NCBI RefSeq assembly: GCF_003330765.1
Contig: NZ_CP024904.1
Coordinates: 124,001 to 188,000 of the forward strand
Direction of reading: 5' to 3'
Origin: Burkholderia pyrrocinia
Lineage (GTDB): Bacteria > Pseudomonadota > Gammaproteobacteria > Burkholderiales > Burkholderiaceae
Length of the DNA stretch: 64,000 nt
Shown here: positions 52,501-61,718 of the stretch, piece by piece
How positions within the stretch are numbered: position 1 is the stretch's first letter
Layout of the letters: the number at the start of each line of letters is the position of its first letter
Notes under the pieces: generated by a model
Database searches by the model: none
Seen by the model: only the letters and a program-made list of their open reading frames with translations
What the model was told of the DNA's origin: nothing
Position numbers and translations under genes: made by a program

Positions 52501-54477
52501 ATGAAGATCAAACCGCAACGTACAGGTACTGGCCCACTGCGGACGCGCGTCGCACGGGGCACGATGATGGCCGCGATCCTCTGTTCCGGATGGCTGACCG
52601 TCTATGGCGCACTGGCCCAGGAAGGCATCGAATCGGCCGTGCTGACGAAGGGCGGCGCCAGCGCGCCGACCGCGGTCGGCAAGGGGCCCGTGCAGATGAC
52701 GATCAGCATGGCGGCGGCACCGGTCGCCGCGGCCGCCGCGTCGTCCGGGCCGCTGCGCGGGCCGAACTGCATCGGCGCGGTGCGCGATTCGACCAGCGTC
52801 AGCGTGCCGCTCGGCAAGTCGCTGCTGGTGCCGATGCCGGAGCCGGTCCGCAATCGGACGATCGGCAATCCGGCCGTCGCGCAGGCGACGATGGTGTCGC
52901 CGCAAACGCTGTACATCCTCGGGCTGTCGGTCGGCACGACCAACATGATCGTGCAGGGCAGGAGCGGCGCATGCCGCGTGATCGACGTGGCGGTCGGCGC
53001 GGACGCCGGCGGCCTGCAGGCATCGCTGCAGCAGCTGATGCCGGGCGAGCGCGACATCCATGTGACGACCGCGGCCGGCACGATCGTGCTGTCGGGCAAC
53101 GTGTCGAGTTCGCAGGCCGCGCAGCAGGCCGTACAGATCGCGCATGCCTACGGCGACAGCGCCGGCGAACCCGCTGCGGGCGGCAAGGCGGGCGGCGGCG
53201 TGCTCAACATGCTGAGCATCACGTCGCCGCAGCAGGTGATGCTCGAGGTGAAGGTGGCCGAGGTGTCGAAGACGCTAATCAACCAGATGGGCAGCGCGTT
53301 CAACATCCAGGGCGGGTTCGGTTCGTGGAGCGGCGCGCTGGTCAGCAACCTGCTCGCGGGCGTCGCGAGCGGGGCCATCTTCAACAAGGCGAACAACAAG
53401 CCGTTCAGCATCGCGGCCGACGCGCAGAACACCGACAACCTCGTCAAGATCCTCGCGGAGCCGAATCTCGTGACGATCAGCGGCCAGGAAGCCACGTTCC
53501 TCGCCGGCGGCAAGATCTTCATCCCGATCCCGCAAAGCAGCGGCAACGGCACGTCGTCGATCACGCTGCAGGAAGAGGAGTTCGGCGTCGCGCTGAAGTT
53601 CACGCCGACGGTGCTGTCGAACGGCCGGATCAGCCTGAAGGTCGCACCGGAGGTGTCGGAGCTGTCGCAGACGGGCGTCACGCTGAGTGCGTCCAACATC
53701 GGCGGCACGTCGATCCTGCCGCTGATCACGACGCGGCGTGCGTCGACGACGGTCCAGATGAGCGACGGCGAATCGTTCGCGATCGGCGGGCTGATCAAGG
53801 ACAACGCGAGCGGCGCGCTGAAGGCGATCCCGGGGGTCGGCGAAGTGCCGGTGCTCGGCGCGCTGTTCCGCAGCACGTCGTTCCAGCAGGATCGCACCGA
53901 GCTGATCTTCCTGATCACGCCGCACCTGGTTAAGCCGCTGCAGACCGCGGACGTGCCGATGCCGACCGACAGCTTCTCGACGCCGAACGAAGCCGACGTG
54001 TATGCGACGGGCAACATGGAAGGTCGTGGCGGGGTCCGCAGGGCGGGCGCACAACCCGCGAACGGCGCGGCAGCTGCACCGCAGGCTCCTGCCCAGGCAC
54101 CGGTACCGGCGCCGGCGCCGCAATCGGAAGCCCCGGCCGGTCGGGCCGCCGCACTGCCCGCGCCGCGCGCGCCGCAAGGCGCGGACGCGCAGCCGCCGGT
54201 GCCGGTCGAGCCGCAGAAGGCGCCCGCGCCAGTGGCGGCAACCGCGCCGCAGCACGACGCGGCAAATGCGGCAAATGCGGCAAACGCGGCAAACGCGGCA
54301 AACGCGGCAAACGCGGCAAACGCGGCCCGCATCGCGCATATCGAAGCCGCCGCCGCGCGCCTCGCGGCGGCCGGCCCCGACACGCCGGCCACGCCGGCGG
54401 CGCGACCGAAGCACCGGATGCCTGAGGCTGCCCGAGCGCAGGTCGCGCACGCGGAACCCCAGTCCACCGATCGTTGA
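52501..54477 (+). CDS. cpaC: Type II/III secretin of the Flp pilus, CpaC/RcpA
   Basis: 658 residues: signal peptide (about 1-40), a pilus-assembly N-domain (about 90-160, PLGKSLLVPMPEPVRNRTIG), a BON-like segment (about 180-215) and a secretin core (about 235-480) with LEVKVAEVSKTLINQMG and LITPHLVKPL. It forms the outer-membrane channel for the pilus. The last 170 residues are an odd Ala/Pro/Gln-rich tail with an (AAN)n run (586-607), not part of the usual secretin. This tail ends just before the lipoprotein gene. Which side of the membrane it faces is unknown. Confidence 0.93.
   Translation: MKIKPQRTGTGPLRTRVARGTMMAAILCSGWLTVYGALAQEGIESAVLTKGGASAPTAVGKGPVQMTISMAAAPVAAAAASSGPLRGPNCIGAVRDSTSVSVPLGKSLLVPMPEPVRNRTIGNPAVAQATMVSPQTLYILGLSVGTTNMIVQGRSGACRVIDVAVGADAGGLQASLQQLMPGERDIHVTTAAGTIVLSGNVSSSQAAQQAVQIAHAYGDSAGEPAAGGKAGGGVLNMLSITSPQQVMLEVKVAEVSKTLINQMGSAFNIQGGFGSWSGALVSNLLAGVASGAIFNKANNKPFSIAADAQNTDNLVKILAEPNLVTISGQEATFLAGGKIFIPIPQSSGNGTSSITLQEEEFGVALKFTPTVLSNGRISLKVAPEVSELSQTGVTLSASNIGGTSILPLITTRRASTTVQMSDGESFAIGGLIKDNASGALKAIPGVGEVPVLGALFRSTSFQQDRTELIFLITPHLVKPLQTADVPMPTDSFSTPNEADVYATGNMEGRGGVRRAGAQPANGAAAAPQAPAQAPVPAPAPQSEAPAGRAAALPAPRAPQGADAQPPVPVEPQKAPAPVAATAPQHDAANAANAANAANAANAANAANAARIAHIEAAAARLAAAGPDTPATPAARPKHRMPEAARAQVAHAEPQSTDR
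54259..54321 (+). repeat. 9-bp tandem repeats in the secretin tail
   Basis: Seven consecutive units of GCGGCAAAY (two ending in T, five in C) encode AAN repeats. Copy number changes in multiples of three bases would lengthen or shorten the protein without a frameshift. Confidence 0.9.
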
Positions 54478-54497
54478 AGCCATCCAAGGGGACGTTC

Positions 54498-54794
54498 ATG
54501 AAATCCGCCTACCTCGTATTCGTGCGCCGCGCGGCGCTCGCCGTACCGCTCGCCTTCGCGCTTGCCGGCTGCATGTCGTCGACCCCGGTGTGGGACACCC
54601 GCTTCGGCGAGTCGGTCCGCGCCGTGATGCAGGCCCAGATCATCGATCCGCATGCCGCCGAACACGCGGCGTCGCCGGCGGTGGTCGACGGCGGCGCGGC
54701 CACGGCCGCGCTCGACAACTACGACAAGTCGTTCAAGCAGATCCAGCCGCCAGCCAATGCGTTTGTGATCGGCATCGGCAAGGCCAGCCAGTAA
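54498..54794 (+). CDS. Small tad-locus lipoprotein
   Basis: 98 residues. A signal peptide ends in the lipobox LALAGC (Cys24), and the mature part contains FGESVRAVMQAQIIDPHAAE and NYDKSFKQIQPP. It lies 20 bp after the secretin gene with AAGGGGAC upstream, in the position where tad loci often carry a small outer-membrane lipoprotein that stabilises or targets the secretin (a pilotin-like role). That function is inference from context. Confidence 0.82.
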   Translation: MKSAYLVFVRRAALAVPLAFALAGCMSSTPVWDTRFGESVRAVMQAQIIDPHAAEHAASPAVVDGGAATAALDNYDKSFKQIQPPANAFVIGIGKASQ

Positions 54795-54819
54795 CGACGG
54801 CACGCTCAGGGAGAACGCC

Positions 54820-56085
54820 ATGACCAGCGCAGTTCGTTATCCGAAAGTCACGCGTCGAGGCCTGCATCGCCAGCGCGGCGCCGTCGCGATCATCGTCGGT
54901 CTCGCACTGGCGGTGATGATCGGGTTCGTCGGCCTCGCGCTGGATCTCGGCAAGCTGTACGTCACGCGCAGCGAACTGCAGAACAGCGCCGATGCGTGCG
55001 CGCTGTCGGCTGCGCGTGACCTGACCACGGCCATCAGCCTGTCCGTCGCCGAGGCGAACGGCATCGCCGCCGGCCACCTGAATTTCGTGTTCTTTCAGAA
55101 CAAGTCGGTGCAGATGCTGACGAATTCGAACGTCACGTTCAGCGATTCGCTGACCAATCCGTTCCTGCCGAAGAACTCGGTCACGACGCCGGCGAACATG
55201 AAGTACGTGCAGTGCACCGCGACGTTGAGCAACATCGCGCACTGGTTCATCGAGGTGCTGAACGTGCTGCCGGGCACCCAGCTCGCGAACGCGGCGGAAG
55301 TATCGGCGAGCGCGATCGCGACGGTCGGCGGCGGGCAGACGACCTGCGCGATTCCGGTGTTCGTGTGCCGCGCGACGGGTGCGCCGTCCTACAACGTCGG
55401 CGACTGGCTCACGTCGCCGTCCGGTTCGTCCTACGGGCCCGGCAACTTTGGCTGGGCGGCGCTCGACGGCTCGACGAACGAACCGACCATCTCGAGCGAG
55501 CTGTCGGGCAACACCTGCAATATCAAGAGCCCGCCGGACCTCGGCAGCACCGGCCTGAAGTCGGCGTCGCTGCGGGCATGGAATACGCGCTTCGGCATCT
55601 ATACGAACGGCGCGAACGGCTCGAGCGGCCAGCCCGACTTCACCGGCTACGCGTATGTCGGCCCGAACTACGGGCCGCCCGGAACGGCGGGCATCAAGGG
55701 CGACGCGTACACGCAGTTCGTGACCGACCGCACGACCTACAAGCCCTACCAGGGCGACGGCACACCGCCGTCGGGCAGCGGGATCTCCACCAACGGCACC
55801 GTGACGGCGAGCAACTACCAGACCAACGGCGGCGATCGCCGCGTCGCGCTCGCGCCGGAGGGCGACTGCTCGACGCTGAACGGGAGCAGCGGCAAGGTGC
55901 ACGTCACGCAATGGGATTGCGTGCTGATGCTCGATCCCTTGCCGTTCAGCCCCGGCAGCGGCGGGGTCATAGCCCACCTCGAATACCTCGGCTCGTCCGT
56001 ATCCGGCAACAATCCGTGCGCGACGCACGGCTTGCCCGGCAGCGGCAGCGCGTCCGGGGTCCAGGTGCCGATGCTCGTTCAATAG
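54820..56085 (+). CDS. TadG-like Flp assembly protein
   Basis: 421 residues. The N-terminus has the Tad motif RQRGAVAIIVGLALAVMIGFV, a pseudopilin-type cleavage and helix region, followed by ALDLGKLYVTRSELQNSADACALSAARD, typical of TadE/G-like proteins (PF13400). The rest is a large extracytoplasmic domain rich in Gly/Ser/Asn with many Cys (for example TTCAIPVFVCRATG). Such proteins act as minor pilins or periplasmic pilus-assembly factors. It is followed by two TadE-like genes at 12-bp spacing and then by overlap. Confidence 0.87.
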   Translation: MTSAVRYPKVTRRGLHRQRGAVAIIVGLALAVMIGFVGLALDLGKLYVTRSELQNSADACALSAARDLTTAISLSVAEANGIAAGHLNFVFFQNKSVQMLTNSNVTFSDSLTNPFLPKNSVTTPANMKYVQCTATLSNIAHWFIEVLNVLPGTQLANAAEVSASAIATVGGGQTTCAIPVFVCRATGAPSYNVGDWLTSPSGSSYGPGNFGWAALDGSTNEPTISSELSGNTCNIKSPPDLGSTGLKSASLRAWNTRFGIYTNGANGSSGQPDFTGYAYVGPNYGPPGTAGIKGDAYTQFVTDRTTYKPYQGDGTPPSGSGISTNGTVTASNYQTNGGDRRVALAPEGDCSTLNGSSGKVHVTQWDCVLMLDPLPFSPGSGGVIAHLEYLGSSVSGNNPCATHGLPGSGSASGVQVPMLVQ

Positions 56086-56097
56086 GGAGAGGCGATC

Positions 56098-56631
56098 ATG
56101 AAAAGGCCCCCGTTTCGCCGTTCGCGCACCCGTGGTGTCGCTGCCGTCGAGTTCGCGCTCGTGCTGATGCCGATGATCGTGCTGGCGACCGGCGTGGCCG
56201 AGTTCGGCCGCGCGATCTACCAGTACGAGACGCTGACCAAGGCGACGCGCGACGCGGCACGCTACCTGTCGGTCTGGCTGCCGACCGACAGCGCGTATCC
56301 GGTGTCGGCTGCGCAGTGTCTCGTCGTCTACGGCAGCACGACGTGCGGCGCGTCCGGCACCGAGCTGGTGCCGGGGCTCACGACCTCGATGGTGACCATC
56401 TGCGACGCGCAGCATACGACCGGTTGCAGCGACGCGTCCGACCCGGCTCAGTTCGCGAACCTGCCGACCTACGACGCGAACAACAACGCGGCGAGCGGCA
56501 CGGCGACGGGCAGCATCAACGTCGTCGAAGTGAAGATCACGGGCTACACGTACCAGCCGATCCCGGCGTACCCGGGGCTGACGTCGATCACGTTCGGCAA
56601 CATCGTCACCGTGATGAGGCAAGTGTCATGA
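56098..56631 (+). CDS. tadE: TadE-family pseudopilin
   Basis: 177 residues. A basic start and a prepilin-type site, RTRGVAAVEFALVLMPMIVL, lead into a hydrophobic helix with FGRAIYQYETLTKATRDAAR. The C-terminal domain is extracytoplasmic. TadE proteins are processed by TadV and are needed for pilus biogenesis. Its stop overlaps the next gene's ATG. Confidence 0.9.
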   Translation: MKRPPFRRSRTRGVAAVEFALVLMPMIVLATGVAEFGRAIYQYETLTKATRDAARYLSVWLPTDSAYPVSAAQCLVVYGSTTCGASGTELVPGLTTSMVTICDAQHTTGCSDASDPAQFANLPTYDANNNAASGTATGSINVVEVKITGYTYQPIPAYPGLTSITFGNIVTVMRQVS

Positions 56632-57071
56632 ACGCGCGCCATTTCCCCCCGTCGCGCCGTCGCGCCCAACGCGGCTCGACGATCGTCGAGTTCGCGCTCA
56701 TCGCGTCGATCCTGATCATGCTGCTGATCGGCATCTTCGAATTTGGCCGCGTGCTGTTCTACTGGAACACCGCGAGCGAGGCCGTGCGCCTCGGCGCGCG
56801 CACGGCGGTGGTTTGCGACGTGAATGCCGCCGGCGTCGCGAAGCGGGTGACGAAGCTGCTGCCGCTGCTGTCGACCGCGAACGTGTCGGTGAATTACTCG
56901 CCGGCGAGTTGCGATGTGAACACGTGTTCGTTCGTGACCGTGAGCGTGACGAACGTCACGGTCAAGACGATGATCCCGTTCGTGAACGTCACGCTGACGA
57001 TGCCACCGTTCACGACGACGCTGCCGCGCGAGAGCCTGAGCTCCGCGACCGGCGGCACCGCTTGCAATTAA
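56628..57071 (+). CDS. tadE: TadE-family pseudopilin, second copy
   Basis: 147 residues, starting from an ATGA overlap. The motif RGSTIVEFALIASILIMLLI and FGRVLFYWNTASEAVRLGAR are typical of TadE/TadF. It differs from its neighbour outside the helix and is probably the TadF-like partner. The C-terminal domain has several Cys (CDVNTCSFV). Confidence 0.9.
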   Translation: MNARHFPPSRRRAQRGSTIVEFALIASILIMLLIGIFEFGRVLFYWNTASEAVRLGARTAVVCDVNAAGVAKRVTKLLPLLSTANVSVNYSPASCDVNTCSFVTVSVTNVTVKTMIPFVNVTLTMPPFTTTLPRESLSSATGGTACN

Positions 57072-57093
57072 TTGAACAGACGAGGCACACGAA

Positions 57094-58302
57094 ATGATCA
57101 ATATCCTCGTAGCTTCCGACGATACCGCGCGGCTCACGCAGATCGCGCGCCTCGTGGCCGACTGCGGACGCTATCGCGCGACGCGTGCGACCGGACGCCC
57201 GTCACAGATCGAACACCGCAGCGACGGACTCGACGCGTTCGACATCCTGCTGGTCGACGGCACGTCGCTCGACCCGTCGGAGCTGTCGGCGATCGAGCGG
57301 ATCTGCCGTGCTCACGCCAGCCTGACCTGCATCCTCGTGACGGCGGACGCGTCGCCGCACGTGCTGCTGGACGCGATGCGCGCGGGTGCACGCGACGTGC
57401 TGCAGTGGCCGCTCGATCCGCAGGCGCTCGGCAACGCGCTCGGGCGTGCCGCCGCGCAAAGCACGCGGCGCGACACCGACGATACGCGGATCGTGTCGTT
57501 CATGTCGTGCAAGGGCGGGGCCGGCACGAGCCTGGTCGCCAGCAACGTCGCGTTCGAGATCGCCGAGGGCTTCAAGCGCCGCGTACTGCTGATCGACCTG
57601 AACCAGCAGTTCGCCGACGCGGCGTTCCTCGTCAGCGACGAAACCCCGCCGTCGACGCTGCCGCAGCTTTGCGCGCAGATCGAGCGGCTCGACAGCGCGT
57701 TTCTCGACGCGAGCGTCGCGCACGTGACGGAGAACTTCCACGTGCTCGCCGGCGCCGGCGACCCGGTCAAGGCCGCCGAGATGCGCGAGGACGCGCTCGA
57801 ATGGATCCTGGGCGTCGCCGCGCCGCGCTACGACTTCGTGATCTTCGACGTCGGCGTCTGCATCAATCCGCTGTCGATGGTTGCGCTGGATCGCAGCGAC
57901 CAGATCCAGCTCGTGCTGCAGCCCACGATGCCGCACGTGCGCGCCGGCCGCCGGTTGCTGGAGATCCTCGTGTCGCTCGGCTACTCGACCGACCAGATGC
58001 GACTCGTCGTGAATCGCGCGACGCGCGCGAGCGACCGCACCCGCACCGCGCTCGAGGAAGTGCTCGGCTTGCACGCGGCGTGCACGATTCCCGACGACGC
58101 CGACACCGTGCTCGAAGCGATCAACCAGGGGCATCCGGTATCGCGGCTCGCGCGCAGCACGGCGGTCGTGCGCGCGCTGCAGGGTTGCGCGAAACAACTC
58201 GTCGACGGGGAAGTGCGCGCGGGGCACGGTGCGGCGCGCAGCGAGCCGCTGATGTCCAGGCTTTTCGGCCGCAAGGCCACGCCGAAGCTCAAGTCCATGT
58301 AA
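57094..58302 (+). CDS. tadZ: Pilus assembly ATPase-like protein TadZ/CpaE
   Basis: 402 residues. A receiver-like N-terminal domain (about 1-120) precedes a ParA/MinD-type domain with SCKGGAGTSLVASN (signature Lys140), the LIDLNQQFAD switch and FVIFDVGV. In the deviant Walker A the P-loop Lys is Thr145 (KGGAGTS for KGGVGKT), as seen in some TadZ proteins, so ATP hydrolysis may be weak. TadZ places the pilus machine at the cell pole or a membrane site. It starts 22 bp after the pseudopilins. Confidence 0.92.
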   Translation: MINILVASDDTARLTQIARLVADCGRYRATRATGRPSQIEHRSDGLDAFDILLVDGTSLDPSELSAIERICRAHASLTCILVTADASPHVLLDAMRAGARDVLQWPLDPQALGNALGRAAAQSTRRDTDDTRIVSFMSCKGGAGTSLVASNVAFEIAEGFKRRVLLIDLNQQFADAAFLVSDETPPSTLPQLCAQIERLDSAFLDASVAHVTENFHVLAGAGDPVKAAEMREDALEWILGVAAPRYDFVIFDVGVCINPLSMVALDRSDQIQLVLQPTMPHVRAGRRLLEILVSLGYSTDQMRLVVNRATRASDRTRTALEEVLGLHAACTIPDDADTVLEAINQGHPVSRLARSTAVVRALQGCAKQLVDGEVRAGHGAARSEPLMSRLFGRKATPKLKSM

Positions 58303-58321
58303 TTCTTTCGGGGAAACCATC

Positions 58322-59689
58322 ATGTCATTGCGCGAACAGATGTCCTTGCACCGGGCGCAGCCGCTGGCGGCGGGCAGCGAACCGGCCGGCCCGGCGCATT
58401 CGTCGGTACGCGACGCATACCAGAAGCTGCGCCGCGAAATTCACCTCGCCGTGCTCGAGCGCGTCGAACTGGAGCGCCTGTCGCGGCTGCCGCAGGAGCA
58501 GGTCCGGCAGGAAATCTCCGCGCTGATCGCACGCATCCTCGACGACGAACGGACGCCGGCGAACGACATCGAGCGGCGGCAGCTCGCGATCGACGTGTAC
58601 GACGAGATGTTCGGCTTCGGCCCGCTCGACGCGTTGCTGCGCGACCCCGGCATCTCCGACATCCTCGTGAACACGTACCGGCAGGTCTATGTCGAGCGCT
58701 GCGGCCAGCTCGAACTGACTGACGTGACGTTCTACGACGACGCGCACCTGATGAAGGTGATCGAGAAGATCGTGTCGCGCGTCGGGCGCCGCATCGACGA
58801 ATCGAGCCCGATGGTCGATGCGCGGCTGCCGGACGGTTCGCGCGTGAACGCGATCATCCCGCCGTCGGCGATCGACGGGCCGCTGATGTCGATTCGTCGC
58901 TTCGCGGTCAACCCGCTGATGATGGACGACCTCGTGCGCTACCACAGCCTGACGCCGCCGATGGCCGAGCTGCTCGATGCGCTGTCGCGCGCGAAGGTGA
59001 ACGTGCTCGTGTCGGGCGGCACGGGCAGCGGCAAGACGACGCTGCTCAACATCCTGTCCGGCTTCATTCCGCGCAACGAGCGGATCGTGACGATCGAGGA
59101 CGCCGCCGAGCTGCAGCTCCAGCAGCCGCACGTGCTTCGGCTCGAAACGCGCCCGCCGAACATCGAGGGCAAGGGCGAGATCACGCAGCGCACGCTCGTG
59201 CGCAACGCGCTGCGGATGCGGCCGGACCGGATCATCCTCGGCGAAGTGCGCGGTGCCGAAGCGCTCGACATGCTCAACGCGATGAACACCGGCCACGAAG
59301 GCTCGCTCGCGACGATCCACGCGAATACGCCGCGCGACGCGCTGACGCGGCTCGAGAACATGATCAGCGTGTCCGGCCTGTCGCTGCCGCCGAAGACGAT
59401 GCGCCAGCAGATCGCATCGGCGATCTCGGTAGTCGTACAGGCGGCGCGGCTGACGGACGGCAAGCGCAAGATCGTCAGCATCCAGGAGCTGACCGGGATG
59501 GAAGGCGACATCATCAACATGCAGGAGATCTTCACGTTCAAGCGCACGGGCGTGGACCGCGACGGCACGGTACGCGGCCACTTCTGCGCGACCGGCGTGC
59601 GGCCGAAGTTCGTCGAGCGGCTGCAGGCATTCGGCATCAACCTGCCGGATTCGCTCTACGACCCGTCTCAGCGCTACGAGACGGACTGA
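58322..59689 (+). CDS. tadA: Pilus motor ATPase TadA/CpaF
   Basis: 455 residues of a type II/IV secretion ATPase. Core motifs are [20 protein letters not shown] (Walker A, about 230-250), [20 protein letters not shown] (Asp box), [20 protein letters not shown] (Walker B) and [15 protein letters not shown] (His box). It powers pilin polymerisation at the inner membrane with TadB/TadC. The N-domain (about 20-120) is the usual CpaF-type helical region. Confidence 0.95.
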   Translation: MSLREQMSLHRAQPLAAGSEPAGPAHSSVRDAYQKLRREIHLAVLERVELERLSRLPQEQVRQEISALIARILDDERTPANDIERRQLAIDVYDEMFGFGPLDALLRDPGISDILVNTYRQVYVERCGQLELTDVTFYDDAHLMKVIEKIVSRVGRRIDESSPMVDARLPDGSRVNAIIPPSAIDGPLMSIRRFAVNPLMMDDLVRYHSLTPPMAELLDALSRAKVNVLVSGGTGSGKTTLLNILSGFIPRNERIVTIEDAAELQLQQPHVLRLETRPPNIEGKGEITQRTLVRNALRMRPDRIILGEVRGAEALDMLNAMNTGHEGSLATIHANTPRDALTRLENMISVSGLSLPPKTMRQQIASAISVVVQAARLTDGKRKIVSIQELTGMEGDIINMQEIFTFKRTGVDRDGTVRGHFCATGVRPKFVERLQAFGINLPDSLYDPSQRYETD

Positions 59690-59723
59690 CGGCCCGTCGC
59701 CGCTTGTGAACCGGGGAGGCTTC

Positions 59724-60701
59724 ATGAACACGATCTTTTACGGTTTTGTGATTCTCACCTTCGTCGCGGTCGTGCTCGCGATCGAAGGCGCCTATCAATG
59801 GTGGAACGCGCGGCACGGCAGCGCCGCGCGCCGGATCGAATCGCGCATTCGCTCGATGTCGGCCGGCGGCAACGTGCAGCAGGAGCGGCTGTCGATCCTG
59901 AAGAAGCGAATGCTCGACGATTCGAAGCCGTTCGACCGCCTGCTGCTGCGCATGCCGCGCGTGCATGCGCTCGATCTCGTGATCCAGCAATCCGGCCTCG
60001 ACTGGACGCTGCCGAAGCTGATCGTGCTCAGCGCGGTGTTCGCGGCGCTCACGTGGCTCGCACTGAGCTTCGCGACGTTGCCGCAACTGGCCGCGCTGCC
60101 GGTCGCGATGTTTGCCGCATGCGTGCCGATGATGTACGTGATGCGCCGCCGCGGGCGCCGCATGCTCAAGCTCGAGCGGCAATTGCCGGACATCTGCGAC
60201 ATGATCGCGCGCGCGCTGCGTTCCGGTCATTCGTTCACGGGCACGCTCGGGATGGTCGGCGACGAGTTTCCCGATCCGATGGGCGGCGAGTTCCGGATCA
60301 CGTTCGACGAGGTCAACTACGGCGTGTCGCTGCACGACGCGCTGATGAACCTCGCGACGCGCGTGCCGGTGCAGGACCTGCGCTATTTCGTGATCGCGGT
60401 GCTGATCCAGCGCGAGACGGGCGGTAACCTGGCCGAGCTGCTCGACAGCATCGCCGGGCTGATCCGCGAGCGCTTCAAGCTGTTCGACAAGGTGCGCGTG
60501 CTGTCGGCGGAAGGGCGGATGTCGGCGTGGATTCTCGGGCTGCTGCCGTTCGGCACCGCCGCGGTGATGGCGCTGGTTAACCGCGAGTTCCTGTCCGTGC
60601 TCTGGGAGGATCCGGCAGGGATCAGGATGGTCGGCACGATGCTGGTGTCGATGCTCTTCGGCCTGTTCTGGATCCGCCGTATTGTCCGGATTCGCGTCTG
60701 A
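59724..60701 (+). CDS. tadB: Pilus assembly platform protein TadB
   Basis: 325 residues with a TadB/GspF-type fold: an N-terminal helix (about 2-22), RRIESRIRSMSAGGN, central membrane segments and the conserved GHSFTGTLGMVGDEFPDPMGGEF and LIQRETGGNLAELLDSIAGLIRER. It is the inner-membrane platform that pairs with TadC and TadA. The ATG at 59724 has GGGGAGG upstream; 59706 is an alternative. Confidence 0.93.
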   Translation: MNTIFYGFVILTFVAVVLAIEGAYQWWNARHGSAARRIESRIRSMSAGGNVQQERLSILKKRMLDDSKPFDRLLLRMPRVHALDLVIQQSGLDWTLPKLIVLSAVFAALTWLALSFATLPQLAALPVAMFAACVPMMYVMRRRGRRMLKLERQLPDICDMIARALRSGHSFTGTLGMVGDEFPDPMGGEFRITFDEVNYGVSLHDALMNLATRVPVQDLRYFVIAVLIQRETGGNLAELLDSIAGLIRERFKLFDKVRVLSAEGRMSAWILGLLPFGTAAVMALVNREFLSVLWEDPAGIRMVGTMLVSMLFGLFWIRRIVRIRV

Positions 60702-60737
60702 CGCGCGAAACGAATAACAAACCGTTGCGAGGTTGTC

Positions 60738-61718
60738 ATGCAAAACCTGAGCGTGGTCCATGCCGTGATGCTGGGCGGCTTGTTCCTCTTCGTGGCCGGC
60801 GGGGTGCTCGTCGCGATGCTGCTGTTCGCGCCGCGCAGCATCCAGCGCCGGCTCCAGCAGGCCGGCGGGGCCGGTGCGGGCACGGGTGTCGTCGCGGGCG
60901 CCGGCGACGGCGACGACATGACGTCGCGCTGGGTCGCGAAGCTGGTGGAGCTGTCCGCCCCGATCTCGAAGCTGTCGGTGCCGACGGACGGCTGGGAGAA
61001 TTCGCCACTGCGCATCCGGCTCATGAATGCCGGATGGCGCAACCAGAGCGCGGCCGCGCTGTATTTCACCGCGAAGACGGTGCTCGCGCTCGCGTTGCCG
61101 TGCGTGGCGCTGCTGGTGCTGATCACGACTCGGCTCGGCGACGAGCGCGCGCTGCTGTCGGTGATCCTTGTGGCGCTCGCCGGGATCGGCTACTACATAC
61201 CGAACATCGTGCTGTCGCAGCGGGTCAAGGTGCGCCAGCAGAAGATCTTCGAGGATTTTCCGGACGCGCTCGATCTGCTGACGGTATGCGTCGAAGCGGG
61301 GCTGGGGCTCGACGCGGCGCTGATGAAGGTGAGCGAGGAACTGCGATTTCGCAGCGAGGTGGTCGCGAGCGAACTCGACCTGCTGCTGCTCGAGATGCGC
61401 TCCGGCTTCACGAAGGAGAAGGCGCTGCGCAATCTCGCGTTGCGGACCGGCGTCGAGGACATCGAGTCGTTCTGCGCGATGCTGATCCAGGCCGATCGCT
61501 TCGGCACGAGCATCAGCGAATCGCTGCGCGTGCTGTCGGATATGCTGCGCACGCGGCGGCGGATGCGCGCGGAGGAGCGTGCGGCGAAGATCGCGCTGAA
61601 GCTGCTGTTCCCGCTGATCTTCTGCATCTTTCCCGCGCTGATGATGGTGCTGCTCGGGCCGGCGATGATTCACGTCTATCGTGTGCTGCTGCCGACGTTC
61701 GTCAGCGTCGCGCCGTGA
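60738..61718 (+). CDS. tadC: Pilus assembly platform protein TadC
   Basis: 326 residues, GspF-like. It has an N-terminal helix, paired central helices, FPDALDLLTVCVEAGLGLDA, ALRNLALRTGVEDIESFCAM and the C-terminal LGPAMIHVYRVLLPTFVSVA. It completes the inner-membrane platform with TadB. A decayed copy of its last 20 codons lies at 61994-62061. Confidence 0.93.
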   Translation: MQNLSVVHAVMLGGLFLFVAGGVLVAMLLFAPRSIQRRLQQAGGAGAGTGVVAGAGDGDDMTSRWVAKLVELSAPISKLSVPTDGWENSPLRIRLMNAGWRNQSAAALYFTAKTVLALALPCVALLVLITTRLGDERALLSVILVALAGIGYYIPNIVLSQRVKVRQQKIFEDFPDALDLLTVCVEAGLGLDAALMKVSEELRFRSEVVASELDLLLLEMRSGFTKEKALRNLALRTGVEDIESFCAMLIQADRFGTSISESLRVLSDMLRTRRRMRAEERAAKIALKLLFPLIFCIFPALMMVLLGPAMIHVYRVLLPTFVSVAP

